From Tatumella morbirosei (GTDB taxonomy: Bacteria; Pseudomonadota; Gammaproteobacteria; Enterobacterales; Enterobacteriaceae): a DNA stretch of 64,000 bases. The stretch is taken from the NCBI RefSeq assembly GCF_000757425.2, contig NZ_JPKR02000004.1, positions 783,941 to 847,940 of the forward strand, written 5' to 3'. The notes under the pieces were generated by a model, which saw only the letters and a list, made by a program, of their open reading frames with translations, was not told the origin of the DNA and ran no database searches. A program made the position numbers and the translations under genes. Below are positions 17,362 through 28,332 of this stretch, piece after piece; position 1 is the stretch's first letter, and each line of letters begins with the position of its first letter.

Positions 17362-18327
17362 TTACTTAATCTCGATGCCCTGTGCCTGCATATCGGCGTG
17401 GTAAGAAGACCGCACAAAGGGTCCGCAGGCAGCATGAGTAAAGCCCATTGCCATAGCTTCAGCTTTCATTTCATCAAACTCATCCGGACTTACATAGCGC
17501 TGTACCGGCAGGTGATGTCGGCTGGGTTGCAGGTACTGGCCGAGAGTCAGCATGGTAACGCCGTGACGGCGTAAGTCGCGCATAACCTCAATAATTTCCG
17601 AATTGGTTTCACCCAGACCGACCATCAACCCTGATTTTGTCGGGATATCAGGATGGGCCTGCTTAAATCTTTCCAGTAATGTCAGCGACCATTGATAATC
17701 GGCTCCTGGCCTTACCTGACGATAAATCCGTGGCACGTTTTCCAGATTATGGTTAAACACATCGGGCGGGGTTGCTGTCAGAATATCGAGTGCACGGTCC
17801 ATCCGGCCCCGGAAGTCCGGGACCAGAGTTTCAATTTTAATATCAGGGCTCTTTTCGCGAATTGCCGAGATGCAGTTAGCGAAATGTTGTGCACCGCCAT
17901 CCCGTAAGTCATCTCTGTCAACGGAGGTGATGACCACATAGCGCAGTTTCATATCGGCGATAGCCTGGGCCAGTTTACCCGCTTCGGCAGCATCCGGAGG
18001 CAATGGTCGCCCATGAGCAACATCGCAAAACGGGCAGCGACGGGTACAAATAGCCCCCAGTATCATAAAAGTCGCTGTACCATGATTAAAACATTCTGAC
18101 AGATTCGGGCAGGAAGCTTCTTCACAGACGGAATGCAGACCATTTTTGCGCATGGCCGCTTTGATACCCTGAATCCGGCTGGAGTCAGCAGGAAGCTTGA
18201 TTTTCATCCATTCCGGTTTTCGCAGTAATTCCTGGCGCTCACTGACAACTGTTTTAACAGGGATCAGGGCCATCTTATCTGCATCACGATATTTGACGCC
18301 GCGTTCTATCTGAACAGGTTTACTCAT
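17362..18327 (-). CDS. lipA: Lipoyl synthase (radical SAM)
   Basis: 321 residues, equal to E. coli LipA. It inserts two sulfurs into protein-bound octanoyl groups to make lipoyl cofactors of PDH, OGDH and GcvH. Both iron-sulfur clusters are evident: auxiliary [12 protein letters not shown] and radical [11 protein letters not shown]. The start [15 protein letters not shown] at 18327 corresponds to the E. coli N-terminus; an in-frame TTG 48 bases upstream is not needed. It follows lipB (octanoyl transferase) in the same orientation, though with a gap of 140 bases in which E. coli-type ybeF is missing. Confidence 0.97.
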   Translation of the reverse strand: MSKPVQIERGVKYRDADKMALIPVKTVVSERQELLRKPEWMKIKLPADSSRIQGIKAAMRKNGLHSVCEEASCPNLSECFNHGTATFMILGAICTRRCPFCDVAHGRPLPPDAAEAGKLAQAIADMKLRYVVITSVDRDDLRDGGAQHFANCISAIREKSPDIKIETLVPDFRGRMDRALDILTATPPDVFNHNLENVPRIYRQVRPGADYQWSLTLLERFKQAHPDIPTKSGLMVGLGETNSEIIEVMRDLRRHGVTMLTLGQYLQPSRHHLPVQRYVSPDEFDEMKAEAMAMGFTHAACGPFVRSSYHADMQAQGIEIK

Positions 18328-18467
18328 TTCTGCGGGTTCCGTTTGCTGATTGTCTACAGGACTGTCTGTATTCAACTAATTTCGTAACATTGAAAAAAGT
18401 ATATCATTTTGCCTGCAACGGAGCAGCCCCGTGAGGCTGCAAAAGTTACATATTTGTAAAGCTATGG

Positions 18468-19121
18468 TCAAAGTAACAGTGGGGCTTGCTGTGTAAACCC
18501 GATATGCTGATAGCTTACCTGTTGGGTAAAATGATCCACCAGCCGGTGGGGGACTTCACTTAACCGTTGGTCATCGGCCAAATCCGCCAGCCGCGTCATT
18601 TCCATTCCGGCATAACCACAGGGGTTAATTCTCAGGAATGGTCCCAGATCCATATCAATATTCAGCGCCAGTCCATGAAATGAACAGCCTTTGCGGATTC
18701 GCAGGCCCAGAGAGCATATTTTTTTTCCGTCAACATAGACACCCGGGGCATCTTCACGCGAACGGGCTGTCACAGAATAATCGGCCAGTGTATTAATCAC
18801 CGTTTGTTCAAGTATCGTGACCAGTTGCCTGACTCCAAGCTTACGACGGCGAATATCGATCATCACGTAGAGAATTTGCTGACCCGGCCCATGATAGGTA
18901 ACCTGGCCTCCTCTGTCGCTTTGCATTACAGGGATATTACCGGGAGATAACAGATGTTCCGCTTTACCCGCCTGGCCCTGGGTAAATACGGCAGGGTGCT
19001 GAACCAGCCATAGCTCATCACTGGTCTCAGCCGTTCGCTGATCGGTAAACTGATGCATTGCCTGAGAAACAGCATGCCAGTCACGTAATCCTAGCTGTCG
19101 GACAATAAGATGTTCAGACAA
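18468..19121 (-). CDS. lipB: Octanoyl-[ACP]:protein N-octanoyltransferase
   Basis: 217 residues; transfers octanoate from acyl carrier protein to lipoyl domains before LipA acts. Conserved blocks are [50 protein letters not shown] (catalytic Lys) and [11 protein letters not shown] (catalytic Cys). The start is TTG at 19121, where alignment with E. coli LipB begins; no ATG or GTG nearby fits. A rare start and a weak ribosome-binding site suggest low translation. Confidence 0.95.
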   Translation of the reverse strand: MSEHLIVRQLGLRDWHAVSQAMHQFTDQRTAETSDELWLVQHPAVFTQGQAGKAEHLLSPGNIPVMQSDRGGQVTYHGPGQQILYVMIDIRRRKLGVRQLVTILEQTVINTLADYSVTARSREDAPGVYVDGKKICSLGLRIRKGCSFHGLALNIDMDLGPFLRINPCGYAGMEMTRLADLADDQRLSEVPHRLVDHFTQQVSYQHIGFTQQAPLLL

Positions 19122-19205
19122 GGGGTTAATCCGGTAGAGAACAGGTAAGGGGAGTATAGCGCCGGGAGTCGAGGCTGAACATCAGCCATTACCCGGCGCA
19201 GGGGG

Positions 19206-19469
19206 TTACAGCACCATACGAACAATTTCGATGTTGCCGAGTTCTTCGTAAAGCGTTTCGACCTGTTCGATATGAGTCGCATTAATCGTAATAGAAACTG
19301 AGTGATAATTGCCTTTGCTGCTTGGTTTCACATCCGGTGAGTAATCACCGGGGGCATGGCGTTGTACCACTTCAATCACCTGATCAACCAGCTCTGGCTG
19401 TGCCAACCCCATAACTTTATAGGTGAACGGGGTAGGGAATTCGAGCAATTCATTAAGTTTGGTTTTCAT
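19206..19469 (-). CDS. ybeD: UPF0250 protein YbeD
   Basis: 87 residues, the same length as E. coli YbeD, with [20 protein letters not shown] and a ferredoxin-like ACT-type fold ([20 protein letters not shown]). Function unknown; structure in E. coli resembles allosteric ACT domains. It sits between dacA and lipB, upstream of lipB by 84 bases, probably co-transcribed with it. Confidence 0.95.
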   Translation of the reverse strand: MKTKLNELLEFPTPFTYKVMGLAQPELVDQVIEVVQRHAPGDYSPDVKPSSKGNYHSVSITINATHIEQVETLYEELGNIEIVRMVL

Positions 19470-19490
19470 AGTGACTCCGTGAACAAAAGA

Positions 19491-19512
19491 TGCCCCCGAA
19501 AATTCGGGGGCA
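19491..19512 (-). terminator. dacA terminator
   Basis: Perfect 10-bp stem TGCCCCCGAA / TTCGGGGGCA followed on the minus strand by TCTTTTGTT. It lies 50 bases after the dacA stop and just before ybeD. Confidence 0.75.
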
Positions 19513-19563
19513 TGGTAATACTTTACTATATTGGGGTGGTTACGGGGAATTCAACCCGCCAGG

Positions 19564-20775
19564 TTACCCCAGCCAGTGGTGGAACATCAGTTTAATATAA
19601 TCGATTATCCGGCTAAAGAAACCACCCTGTTTCACCTCATTCAGCACCACCAGAGGTTCTTTGGCAATTGTTTTACCATCAAGCTGGAAGTCAATGGTGC
19701 CGATGACCTGATTTTTAGCCAACGGAGCATGCAGCTCAGTATTATTCAGCACATAACTGGCTTTAAGATCTTTAGCCCGACCCCGCGGTACAGTCAGCCA
19801 GACATCTTTTTCTACACCGAGCTGAGCATGATCACTGTTACCAAACCACACCGGCTCTGATGCGAAATCTTTTCCTGCTTTCAGCGGCGACACTGTTTCA
19901 AAGAAGCGGAATCCCCAGGTCAGCAATTTCTTGCTTTCGGTTTCACGGCCTTTATAGGTACGCCCGCCCAGGACAGCTGAAATCAGCCGCATCTGTCCTT
20001 CTTTCGCTGATGCCACCAGATTATAGCCGGCTGAGTTAGTATGGCCGGTCTTTATGCCGTCGACATTCAGACTGGTATCCCATAACAGCCCGTTACGGTT
20101 AGTCTGACGTATATTATTGAAGGTAAATTCTTTCTCTTTATAGATAGCATACTCTTCAGGAACATCGTGGATCAGTGCACGGCCGATAAGTGCCATATCA
20201 CGGGCTGAGCTGTACTGACCCTCGGCATCCAGTCCGTGGACCGTTTTAAAATAAGTGTTCTTTAACCCCAGAGCCTTAACATAGTTATTCATCAGTCCGA
20301 CAAAAGCGTCCTGTGAACCGGCAACATAGTCAGCCATAGCGACACAGGCATCATTACCGGATTGCAGCACAATGCCCCGGGTAAGTTGTGAAACAGGGAC
20401 CCGGTCACCCGGTTTCAGAAACATCAGAGATGAACCTTTAAACACAGGATTACCGGTAGCCCAGGCATCCTGACCAACCGTAACCATATCATCCTGATGA
20501 ATTTTACCCGCTTTTATTGCCTGGCCAATAACATAACTGGTCATCATTTTTGTCAGGCTTGCGGGATCGCGGCGGGAATCGGCATTCTTTTCGGCCAGCA
20601 CAGTGCCGGAATTATAATCGATCAGAATATAGGCTTCTGCATCGATGTCCGGTACACCCGGGATCATAGTTTTTAAATTAACTTCATCAGCCAGAGCTGA
20701 GTGGCTCAACAGTAACGCGGCCAGAGATACTGCACTGAATTTAGAAAATAAGTTAAAAGAGGTCTTTCTGTTCAT
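19564..20775 (-). CDS. dacA: D-alanyl-D-alanine carboxypeptidase PBP5
   Basis: 403 residues, identical in length to E. coli DacA. A signal peptide ending near HSALA is followed by the penicillin-binding core: SLTK (active-site SxxK), SGND (SxN) and KTGHTN (KTG). The C-terminal PBP5 domain ends in the amphipathic membrane anchor [18 protein letters not shown]. It trims the terminal D-Ala of peptidoglycan pentapeptides and keeps cell shape uniform. Part of the mrdA-mrdB-rlpA-dacA morphology cluster; terminators separate it from rlpA and ybeD. Confidence 0.97.
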   Translation of the reverse strand: MNRKTSFNLFSKFSAVSLAALLLSHSALADEVNLKTMIPGVPDIDAEAYILIDYNSGTVLAEKNADSRRDPASLTKMMTSYVIGQAIKAGKIHQDDMVTVGQDAWATGNPVFKGSSLMFLKPGDRVPVSQLTRGIVLQSGNDACVAMADYVAGSQDAFVGLMNNYVKALGLKNTYFKTVHGLDAEGQYSSARDMALIGRALIHDVPEEYAIYKEKEFTFNNIRQTNRNGLLWDTSLNVDGIKTGHTNSAGYNLVASAKEGQMRLISAVLGGRTYKGRETESKKLLTWGFRFFETVSPLKAGKDFASEPVWFGNSDHAQLGVEKDVWLTVPRGRAKDLKASYVLNNTELHAPLAKNQVIGTIDFQLDGKTIAKEPLVVLNEVKQGGFFSRIIDYIKLMFHHWLG

Positions 20776-20824
20776 TTTTAGAATAACTTTATCTGCGGAC
20801 AGGAATGTTTGTCACAAACTATAA

Positions 20825-20851
20825 CAGGATGCCTGACAGACAGGCATCCTG
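20825..20851 (-). terminator. rlpA terminator
   Basis: Perfect 11-bp stem CAGGATGCCTG / CAGGCATCCTG with a 5-nt loop, followed on the minus strand by TTATAGTTTG; 40 bases past the rlpA stop. Confidence 0.7.
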
Positions 20852-20892
20852 CTTTACTTAAGTTTATGCTTTTACACGCAGTAAAGGGAAAA

Positions 20893-22098
20893 TTAATGTG
20901 CGGTGGTCACAAATGAAGCGATTTGCTCACTTGCTAACCGTTGCTGTAACGCGACGGCTTGCTTGCGATCGGTATAACCGCCCAACTGAACACGGTAGAC
21001 ATTTCCGTTGACGACTTCAGTACGGCCGGTAACGCCAAAACGCTGCCCCAGTTTTTGGGCCAGTTGTGTTGCACGTTGCTGATCATTGATAGCTGCCACC
21101 TGAACCACAAATCCATGACCTTTGCCGGCAGCAACCGCAGGGGCTTTAGCTGCCGGGGTTTTGGCTGCAGGTACAGGTGAAAAGACGGGACCGGGGTCTG
21201 GTGCTGTTACCGCTGCTGCTTCTGCAGCCGCTTCTGATTGTGGTGCCGTATGGGCTGGTGCTGCGGCAGTAGCCGGAGCCGCCGGGGTGTCGGATTCCAG
21301 AACACCACTGGCCAAGGGTTGTGGTGCACCAAGGAAGCCATTGCTGTGTACCGGCGCACCCATACTATTATTCGTTTGCAGGGTACTGTTAGACACTGGC
21401 ATTACGTTATTCTGAGCATCACTATTTTCTGCCGCAGGTGCTGTTTCAGGCAATGCAGTACTGCTGCCACTTATGGCAGGGGCGGATGGCATCGGGCTGT
21501 CAAGATTTGGTCGTGCCGGCAGATCATAACTCTGGATAGCGACTTTAGTTCCCACGGTGCCCGGGCCGGATAACGTTCCGTCCGGCGACACGATAATGGG
21601 ATCGACACGCACGCGGGTGTTGTCAGAGATATTCAGACGGTTAGCAGAAGATGAAGACAGGTCAATGATTCTCCCCTGGACAAAAGGACCCCGGTCATTA
21701 ATTCGAACCACCAGTTGGCGACCGTTAGCCAGGTTAGTTACCCGGGCATAGCTGGGAATTGGCAGGACAGGGGAGGCCGCAGTGTAAGCATTAGGATCAA
21801 AGGGTTCTCCGGAGGCTGTGGTATTTCCGGCAGACTCCTGACCATAAGAGCTGGCAAGGCCGACCTGGCTAAAATTAGAGGTATCTTTTACTACGGTATA
21901 ACTGGAACCATTGACCTTATAATCCTGATTAGCCGATGGGATTAATGCTTCATACTTTGGCTGTACCCCCGGAATTTCGACCACAGGGCCAGTCCAGGCG
22001 GGTTGAGGAGGAGCCGCATACTGTTGCTCCTGGTTGCCGGAACACCCCGCCAACACTAACGATGCCAGTCCAATACTGATCAGCAATTCCTTACGCAT
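20893..22098 (-). CDS. rlpA: Septal-ring lytic transglycosylase-type lipoprotein RlpA
   Basis: 401-residue outer-membrane lipoprotein: lipobox LVLAGCSG, a double-psi beta-barrel RlpA domain (VGLASSYGQESAGNTTASGE, NGRQLVVRINDRGPFVQGR, RIIDLSSSSANRL), a long Pro/Ala-rich linker, and a C-terminal SPOR domain (GFVVQVAAINDQQRATQLAQ, VQLGGYTDRKQA) that binds denuded glycan at the septum. In Pseudomonas it is a lytic transglycosylase; in E. coli activity is uncertain. It is longer than the E. coli protein (362) owing to the low-complexity Ala/Pro linker. The gene follows mrdB by 10 bases. Confidence 0.95.
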   Translation of the reverse strand: MRKELLISIGLASLVLAGCSGNQEQQYAAPPQPAWTGPVVEIPGVQPKYEALIPSANQDYKVNGSSYTVVKDTSNFSQVGLASSYGQESAGNTTASGEPFDPNAYTAASPVLPIPSYARVTNLANGRQLVVRINDRGPFVQGRIIDLSSSSANRLNISDNTRVRVDPIIVSPDGTLSGPGTVGTKVAIQSYDLPARPNLDSPMPSAPAISGSSTALPETAPAAENSDAQNNVMPVSNSTLQTNNSMGAPVHSNGFLGAPQPLASGVLESDTPAAPATAAAPAHTAPQSEAAAEAAAVTAPDPGPVFSPVPAAKTPAAKAPAVAAGKGHGFVVQVAAINDQQRATQLAQKLGQRFGVTGRTEVVNGNVYRVQLGGYTDRKQAVALQQRLASEQIASFVTTAH

Positions 22099-22108
22099 GT
22101 ATCGCCTC

Positions 22109-23227
22109 TTAAACGCTTTTTGATAACATTTTTCGATGAGTATGGATCGACATTACGATGCCAAATCCTGCCATTAATACAATCAGTGCTGAACCGCCGT
22201 AGCTGATTAACGGTAGCGGAACACCTACAACCGGCAAAATACCACTTACCATACCAATATTAACAAAGACATAGACAAATAATATCAGCATGATGCCACC
22301 CGACAGCACACGACCAAAGGTTGTTTGTGCTTTGGCTGCAATCACCAGCCCGCGCATAATTAATAACAGATACAGTGCCAGTAATGCCAGTACACCGACC
22401 AGCCCCAGTTCTTCTGCCAGTACCGCAAAAATGAAGTCAGTGTGTCGTTCAGGCAAAAACTCAAGTTGTGACTGTGTGCCGTGCAACCAGCCTTTACCGT
22501 GAAGGCCGCCTGATCCAATAGCAATTTTTGACTGAATAATATGGTATCCAGCCCCCAGCGGATCACTTTCAGGATTGAGCAACATCATCACCCGGTCACG
22601 CTGATAGTCGTGCATCAGAAAGAACCAGAGAATAGGGATAAAGGCAGCAACCAGTATTAGCGCAATGGCAATCAGTTTCCAGCTCATTCCAGACAGGAAC
22701 AGTACAAACAGCCCTGAAGCTGCGATCAGAATAGCCGTACCGAGGTCGGGCTGAGCGGCCACCAGCAAAGTCGGTAAAAAAATCAGTATCAATGCTAATG
22801 CGGTATTTTTGAGTGTCGGCGGACAGACATCCCGGTTGATAAACCGGGCTACCATCAGAGGAACCGCGATTTTGGCTATCTCAGAAGGTTGGAAACGAAT
22901 AAAACCAAGGTCAAGCCAGCGCTGCGCCCCTTTACTGATATGTCCAAAAGCATCGACAGCCACCAGCAGGATAATACTCAGGATATACAGGTAGGGCGCC
23001 CAGCTTTCATAAACACGTGGCGGAACCTGGGCCAGTACCAGCATCAGGGTCACTCCCATAGCTATCTGGCCCAGCTTACGTTCCATCATCCCGGGATCCT
23101 GACCACTGGCGCTCCAGATCACAAATCCGCTATAGGTGAGCAGGGCAAAAATTATCAGTACGAACAGAGGATCGATATGGATACGGGTCCAGATCGAATT
23201 CTTCTGCGGACTATCACTCAAAGACAT
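22109..23227 (-). CDS. mrdB: Peptidoglycan glycosyltransferase RodA
   Basis: 372-residue SEDS-family polymerase with about ten membrane helices. Typical blocks are [34 protein letters not shown] (catalytic Asp region), [19 protein letters not shown] and [16 protein letters not shown]-like [13 protein letters not shown]. With PBP2 (mrdA, two bases upstream) it forms the elongasome core that polymerises glycan along the lateral wall. Translational coupling with mrdA is likely. Confidence 0.97.
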   Translation of the reverse strand: MSLSDSPQKNSIWTRIHIDPLFVLIIFALLTYSGFVIWSASGQDPGMMERKLGQIAMGVTLMLVLAQVPPRVYESWAPYLYILSIILLVAVDAFGHISKGAQRWLDLGFIRFQPSEIAKIAVPLMVARFINRDVCPPTLKNTALALILIFLPTLLVAAQPDLGTAILIAASGLFVLFLSGMSWKLIAIALILVAAFIPILWFFLMHDYQRDRVMMLLNPESDPLGAGYHIIQSKIAIGSGGLHGKGWLHGTQSQLEFLPERHTDFIFAVLAEELGLVGVLALLALYLLLIMRGLVIAAKAQTTFGRVLSGGIMLILFVYVFVNIGMVSGILPVVGVPLPLISYGGSALIVLMAGFGIVMSIHTHRKMLSKSV

Positions 23228-23229
23228 AT

Positions 23230-25134
23230 TTACTCACCTTCGTAACCTGGAGGAAGCGGTGCAGCCTGCGGGAGATCTGTGTTGTTGTCTCCCAGCATAA
23301 TGTGATCCAAAATCTGTCGCATAATGGTGCCGACTGCGGCACCCGCACCGCCGTTTTCTAAAATCATAGTGACAGCAACCCGTGGATTATCGTAAGGAGC
23401 AAAGGCTGTCATAAGCTTATGGTCCCTGAGTCGTTCTGCAATCCGGTGGGCATTGTAGGTTTCATTCTCTTTAAGACCAAAAACCTGGGCGGTGCCCGAT
23501 TTGGCCGCGATTTTGTACGGAGCATTGTCAAAACTTTTACGCGCCGTGCCATTTGGCCGGTTCGCGACGCCATACATGCCATCTTTGGCAATTTCCCAGT
23601 AACCCGAATCGATTTCACCGACGCGACCCGCCTCAGCCGGTCGGAATGGAATAATTTCGGAGCCGCGGCTTTCAGCGACCAGAAAATGAGGAACTTTGAC
23701 CACGCCATCATTAATCAGTGTCATTAATGCCTTATTCATCTGCAACGGTGTGGCTGTCCAGTAGCCTTGTCCTATCCCCACCGGAATGGTATCTCCCTGG
23801 TACCAGGGTTTTTTATAGCGGCGTAACTTCCATTCACGGGTCGGCATATTGCCGGCACTTTCCTGGGGTAAATCAACCCCGGTACGGGAACCGTAACCGA
23901 ATTTCTGCATCCATTCTGACAACCGGTCGATCCCCATATCATAGGCGACCTGATAGAAAAAAGTATCTGCAGATTCTTCAAGAGATTTCGTGACATTTAG
24001 CCGGCCATGACCCCATTTTTTCCAGTCACGATAGCGTTTATCGGAGCCCGGCAGTTGCCACCAGCCAGGATCGAATAATGAGGTGTTACGATTAATTACA
24101 CCTGCGGATAATGCTGAAACAGCGACATAAGGTTTTACCGTAGAGGCTGGCGGATAGGCGGCCTGGATGGCCCTGTTGTACAAGGGACGGTTCTGATCGG
24201 TCAGGAGTCCTTTGTAGTCGGTAGCCGAAATACCGTTAACAAACAGGTTGGCATCGTAACTCGGGTTTGAAACCATCGCGAGTATTTCGCCGTTGCGGGG
24301 ATCGGTCACGACCACCGCGGCACGACTGCCCTGTAACAACGTTTCAATATATTGTTGTAGTTTCAGGTCCAGGCTCAGGTAGATATCGTGACCAGCAACG
24401 GGTGGTTCCTGATTTAGCTGACGAATTACCCTGCCACGATTATTGACCTCGACTTCTTCATAACCTGTTTTCCCGTGCAGCGTGTCTTCGTAGTAACTCT
24501 CAATACCCAGTTTTCCGATATCATGAGTCGCCGCATAGTTACCGGTTTTCCCTTCCTGATCGAGCCGCTGGACGTCACGATCATTGATTTTTGAAACGTA
24601 TCCCACGACATGGGTTAGGGTGGCACCATAAGGATAATAGCGCCGCTGATACCCTTTAATTTCAACCCCGGGATAACGATACTGATTGACGGAAAAACGG
24701 GCTATCTGCAAATCGTTAAGATTACTTTTCAGCGGGATAGAGGTAAAACGCCGGGAACGTTTACGCTCTTTTTCAAATGCATCAAGATCTTCCTGGCTTA
24801 AATTCAGGACCGCCTGTAACTCACGTAAAGTTTGTGACAGATTAGCCACTTTTTCAGGAACCAGTTCAGCCTGGTAGATGGTCCGGTTGACTGCCAGCGG
24901 AATTTTGTTCCGGTCGTAAATGATTCCCCTGCTGGGGGCAACCGGTACCAGTTTAATACGGTTCTGATTCGACCGGGTACTGTAATCATCAAAATGCAGA
25001 ATTTGCAGATGCCAGAGATTAAACGCCAGAATCGCACTCAGCATAAAAATACCGAGAAAAGCAATTAACGCCCGTCTGGCGAACAATTGTTGTTCGGCAC
25101 TGTAATCCCTGAAAGCACTTCTGGTTAAATTCAT
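23230..25134 (-). CDS. mrdA: Penicillin-binding protein 2 (transpeptidase)
   Basis: 634 residues. One N-terminal membrane anchor ([20 protein letters not shown]), a pedestal domain ([17 protein letters not shown]) and the transpeptidase domain with PPASTVKPY (active-site SxxK), SADTFFYQ (SxD) and AAKSGTAQ (KSGT). It cross-links peptidoglycan during elongation as RodA's partner. It is preceded by rlmH (35 bases) in the conserved rsfS-rlmH-mrdA-mrdB order. Confidence 0.97.
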   Translation of the reverse strand: MNLTRSAFRDYSAEQQLFARRALIAFLGIFMLSAILAFNLWHLQILHFDDYSTRSNQNRIKLVPVAPSRGIIYDRNKIPLAVNRTIYQAELVPEKVANLSQTLRELQAVLNLSQEDLDAFEKERKRSRRFTSIPLKSNLNDLQIARFSVNQYRYPGVEIKGYQRRYYPYGATLTHVVGYVSKINDRDVQRLDQEGKTGNYAATHDIGKLGIESYYEDTLHGKTGYEEVEVNNRGRVIRQLNQEPPVAGHDIYLSLDLKLQQYIETLLQGSRAAVVVTDPRNGEILAMVSNPSYDANLFVNGISATDYKGLLTDQNRPLYNRAIQAAYPPASTVKPYVAVSALSAGVINRNTSLFDPGWWQLPGSDKRYRDWKKWGHGRLNVTKSLEESADTFFYQVAYDMGIDRLSEWMQKFGYGSRTGVDLPQESAGNMPTREWKLRRYKKPWYQGDTIPVGIGQGYWTATPLQMNKALMTLINDGVVKVPHFLVAESRGSEIIPFRPAEAGRVGEIDSGYWEIAKDGMYGVANRPNGTARKSFDNAPYKIAAKSGTAQVFGLKENETYNAHRIAERLRDHKLMTAFAPYDNPRVAVTMILENGGAGAAVGTIMRQILDHIMLGDNNTDLPQAAPLPPGYEGE

Positions 25135-25169
25135 CCGCGGCCTGTCAGTCCGGAAGTTACCTTATCGGG

Positions 25170-25640
25170 CTATTCGCGGTGATAAGGGTGGTTGGTAGTA
25201 ATACTCCACGCCCGGTAGAGGCTTTCTGCGACCAGAACACGCACCAGCGGGTGAGGGAGTGTAAGTGCTGATAAAGACCAGCTTTGTTCGGCGGCAGCTT
25301 TACAGGCCGGAGCCAGTCCTTCCGGCCCGCCGATGAGCAGGCTGACATCCCGACCGTCCTGTTTCCAGCGCTCCAGTTGCTGTGCCAGCTGTGGGGTTTC
25401 CCAGGGGTGCCCCGGGATATCAAGAGTGACAATCCGGTTACCTTTTCCGACAGCAGCCAGCATTGCATCGCCTTCTTTTTCCAGAATGCGTTTAATATCT
25501 GCATTTTTACCCCGTTTACCGGCAGGAACTTCAGTCAGTTCAAACGGCATATCTTTGGGGAAACGGCGCAGATAATCCATAAATCCGGTCTGGACCCAGT
25601 CAGGCATTTTAGTGCCGACGGCGACAAGTTGCAGTTTCAC
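25170..25640 (-). CDS. rlmH: 23S rRNA (pseudouridine1915-N3)-methyltransferase RlmH
   Basis: 156-residue SPOUT methyltransferase that modifies helix 69 of 23S rRNA on assembled 70S ribosomes. [46 protein letters not shown] (SAM knot) and [20 protein letters not shown] mark the family. The gene starts three bases after rsfS ends, so the two are coupled. Confidence 0.97.
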   Translation of the reverse strand: MKLQLVAVGTKMPDWVQTGFMDYLRRFPKDMPFELTEVPAGKRGKNADIKRILEKEGDAMLAAVGKGNRIVTLDIPGHPWETPQLAQQLERWKQDGRDVSLLIGGPEGLAPACKAAAEQSWSLSALTLPHPLVRVLVAESLYRAWSITTNHPYHRE

Positions 25641-25643
25641 CCA

Positions 25644-25961
25644 TCAGCCCCAGAGTTTTTCCAGTTCGTATAACTGGCGGCTTTCTTCCTGCATCACATG
25701 GACAATAACTTCACCGAGATCGACAACCACCCAGTCACCGCTCTCTTTACCATCGGTGCCCAGCGGGCTGACTCCGGCTGCACGTGATTCCTGGACCAGG
25801 TGATCAGCAATGGACACTACGTGACGGTTGGAGGTACCGGTACAGATAACCATACAATCGGTGATGCTGGATTTACCCCGGACATCAATAGCTATGATAT
25901 CCTGAGCTTTAAGGTCATCGACTTTATCGATAACAAAGGATTGGAGTGTCTGGCCTTGCAA
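25644..25961 (-). CDS. rsfS: Ribosomal silencing factor RsfS
   Basis: 105 residues, the same length as E. coli RsfS, when the start is TTG at 25961 (protein begins [19 protein letters not shown]). GAGGGG lies about seven bases before that TTG. The longer frame to 26057 adds 32 residues with no homology. RsfS binds uL14 and blocks subunit joining in stationary phase. Conserved [20 protein letters not shown] and [20 protein letters not shown] are present. It lies between nadD and rlmH. Confidence 0.95.
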   Translation of the reverse strand: MQGQTLQSFVIDKVDDLKAQDIIAIDVRGKSSITDCMVICTGTSNRHVVSIADHLVQESRAAGVSPLGTDGKESGDWVVVDLGEVIVHVMQEESRQLYELEKLWG

Positions 25962-26053
25962 AAGGTTCCCCTCGTGATGAACTGACAAAACAGAATGCCC
26001 GTCGTTTCTGCCGACCGGCTGAATTTGAAGCGGCGCAGTATAGCATGCCACAA

Positions 26054-26698
26054 TCAATCGCGATATAAGCCAGCCTGTTCGATGTAGTTTATCACCGGTT
26101 GCGGTAATAAATCCGCACAGGAAAGACCTGCATGACGACGTTGACGAATTTCGGTCGCTGATATTGAGTATAGCGGAGTATCCGCCAGCAGGATCAGTCC
26201 GGAAGGTTGCTGATGTAATTGTTGTACATCATGGGTCAGATGCTGGTTGATCCAGTGCTGTAGTTCAGCAGATTCAGGGGGGTGCTGATAGCCAGGACGA
26301 CGGCAAACCAGCAAGTGGCATAATGATGTCAGTTCCTGCCAGCGGTGCCAGGTATTCAGAGTCAGCAAAGAGTCCTGACCAATAATAAAAGCCAGGGGCT
26401 GTGTGGCTCCGCGTTCGGCACGTAACATTTCCAGAGTGGTGACTGTCCGGGATGGTTCATCGCGCCGCAATTCCCGGTCATCAATCTCAAATAAGGGTAA
26501 GTCAGCTATGGCACAACGCAGCATCGCAAGACGTTGTTCAGCACTGGCATCCGGCTGCGGCCGGTGAGGCGGCAGATTGTTCGGCAGCAATGTGACTTTA
26601 TGCAACCCGGTATCAGCGGCCAGAGCTTCCACCGCATGCAGATGACCATAATGAACAGGATCGAAGGTGCCACCAAACAGCGCATGAAGTTCAGACAT
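26054..26698 (-). CDS. nadD: Nicotinate-nucleotide adenylyltransferase
   Basis: 214 residues; makes deamido-NAD from nicotinate mononucleotide and [20 protein letters not shown] carries the HxGH nucleotidyltransferase motif and [10 protein letters not shown] the second one. I use ATG 26698 ([10 protein letters not shown]), matching the E. coli N-terminus; a start nine codons upstream is less likely. The start lies inside the end of holA (8-base overlap), indicating translational coupling. Confidence 0.96.
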   Translation of the reverse strand: MSELHALFGGTFDPVHYGHLHAVEALAADTGLHKVTLLPNNLPPHRPQPDASAEQRLAMLRCAIADLPLFEIDDRELRRDEPSRTVTTLEMLRAERGATQPLAFIIGQDSLLTLNTWHRWQELTSLCHLLVCRRPGYQHPPESAELQHWINQHLTHDVQQLHQQPSGLILLADTPLYSISATEIRQRRHAGLSCADLLPQPVINYIEQAGLYRD

Positions 26699-27722
26699 GA
26701 TCAAGTGCCGGTGAACTTTGGTCAAGGGAGAGTTGCAGCGTCAGAGTGCTGAGTGCCGGCCAGACATCACTACCGAAATCCTGTTTGATCATCAGTTCGA
26801 TAGCTGCCAGCAGACGAATTGACTGATGAAGCCGTGCTTTATTCAGCCGTTGGAGGGCTGCACTAAACAGCGGCCTACGGTTTTGCCAGATACGGTGCTG
26901 GTCCATCAGTTGACGAACCGGCTGAGAGCCCTGGTCCTGCTGTAAACGAAGCAGTGTCATGACTTCGCGCTGTAATGTCCTTAGCAGAATGACGGGTTCG
27001 ACAGCTTCTTTTTGCAGTTGCTGTAAAATATGCAACGCCCGTTTACTTTTTCCACCAAGGATCGCATCCACCCAATGATACGGGGAAAAGTGAGCGGCAT
27101 CATTGACTGCCTGCTCGACTCTGGGCAAGGTGAGCTGACCTTCCGGCCACAATAAAGATAGACGCTCCAGTGCCTGTGAAAGCGCCAGTAGATTTCCCTC
27201 ATAGCAGTAACACAATAAATTGATGGCCTGTGGGTCCACTGACAGCCCGAGTGCAGTACAACGCTGGCTCACCCAACGTGGCAGTTGCGCCTGTTCCGGG
27301 GTTGTGCAGGGAACCATGACTCCGTTGCCGGACAGGGCCTTAAACCACTGGCTGTTTTCCTGAGCCTTCGAGAGCTTATTCAGATGAACAATCAGTATCA
27401 GATCGCTGTGCAGCATTTCGGCCAGTTGTACCAGCCGGGTGGCCAGCGCCGTGGCCGGGCCATTTTCCGGCATTTCAAGTGTCAGTGTCTGACGCTGGGT
27501 GAACAGGCTAAGGGACTGGCAGGCAGTAAAAAGGGCATCCCAGTCAGTGTGGTTGTCCACACTGAATCTGAGATTTTCGAGAAACTGATGCTGTCGGGCA
27601 GCCGCGATAATGGCATCGTGGCTCTCCTGACGGAGTAAGGGATCATTGCCACACAGAAAATAACTGCCGCGCAATCCCTCAGAGAGTTGCGCGGCGAGTT
27701 GTTCAGGGTAAATCCTGATCAT
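26691..27722 (-). CDS. holA: DNA polymerase III delta subunit
   Basis: 343 residues, equal to E. coli HolA; the clamp-loader 'wrench' that opens the beta clamp. N-terminal [29 protein letters not shown] and an AAA+-like region lacking a P-loop are typical. Two adjacent ATGs (27725, 27722) exist; the second gives the family length. It overlaps lptE at its start and nadD at its end, within a tight leuS-lptE-holA-nadD operon. Confidence 0.96.
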   Translation of the reverse strand: MIRIYPEQLAAQLSEGLRGSYFLCGNDPLLRQESHDAIIAAARQHQFLENLRFSVDNHTDWDALFTACQSLSLFTQRQTLTLEMPENGPATALATRLVQLAEMLHSDLILIVHLNKLSKAQENSQWFKALSGNGVMVPCTTPEQAQLPRWVSQRCTALGLSVDPQAINLLCYCYEGNLLALSQALERLSLLWPEGQLTLPRVEQAVNDAAHFSPYHWVDAILGGKSKRALHILQQLQKEAVEPVILLRTLQREVMTLLRLQQDQGSQPVRQLMDQHRIWQNRRPLFSAALQRLNKARLHQSIRLLAAIELMIKQDFGSDVWPALSTLTLQLSLDQSSPALDHV

Positions 27723-28318
27723 CATTGTGAGGTCGCGGAACCTGCAGTATCACTCTGCTGCCCGGAGTGCGATGTGATCGTTTCCGGGGCTGGCAAAGTT
27801 TCTGCTGTGTTGAGCTGTGCCGCGTGTACCGCGATTAACTGCCGAACCAGCTGCTCAGCAGCCCGCACCCGCATTTCCTGATAAATCATGTCCTGCTCAG
27901 AATCCTTCGCCAGCGGAACCCCGGAGTTATCAAAGAAAGTCCGGTAAACCGTAGTACTCAATGGATAGATTCCTTTACCCGGTAACAGGACCTGTGCTGT
28001 CACGGTCAGGTGCAGCTGATACTCTGCAGCGGTACCATCAATGAAGACAGAGGCAGTAGAGCGACCGGTATTTTCTGCCTCAAGACGTAATGACGGAATG
28101 CTATTACGTCGGTCAGCACTATCATCAACCAGAGTAATCGCATTTAACCGTAATTCCTGACGCACGGTTCTGGCCAGAGGGCCATAGGGATCATTACTGG
28201 TTAAAATCATGGTCTGCATTTCCTTCGGGATCTGTGTTGTCCCGCGGGTATGAAAACCACAGCCTGCGGTGGCCAACACAGCCACCGCAAGTATCAGGGT
28301 TGAAAAAAATTGTCGCAC
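27722..28318 (-). CDS. lptE: LPS-assembly lipoprotein LptE
   Basis: 198-residue outer-membrane lipoprotein (lipobox LATAGCGFH) that plugs the LptD barrel and delivers lipopolysaccharide to the cell surface. FHTRGTTQIPKEMQTMIL and YQEMRVRAAEQLVRQL match the family. A Thr/Ala/Ser-rich C-terminal tail is somewhat divergent. It starts 14 bases after leuS ends. Confidence 0.95.
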   Translation of the reverse strand: MRQFFSTLILAVAVLATAGCGFHTRGTTQIPKEMQTMILTSNDPYGPLARTVRQELRLNAITLVDDSADRRNSIPSLRLEAENTGRSTASVFIDGTAAEYQLHLTVTAQVLLPGKGIYPLSTTVYRTFFDNSGVPLAKDSEQDMIYQEMRVRAAEQLVRQLIAVHAAQLNTAETLPAPETITSHSGQQSDTAGSATSQ

Positions 28319-28332
28319 ATTGCCTCCTGCGC

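Noticed and set aside
21122-21415. Ala/Gly-rich 97-codon frame on the plus strand inside rlpA
   Set aside because: It is the antisense shadow of the Pro/Ala-rich linker of RlpA.
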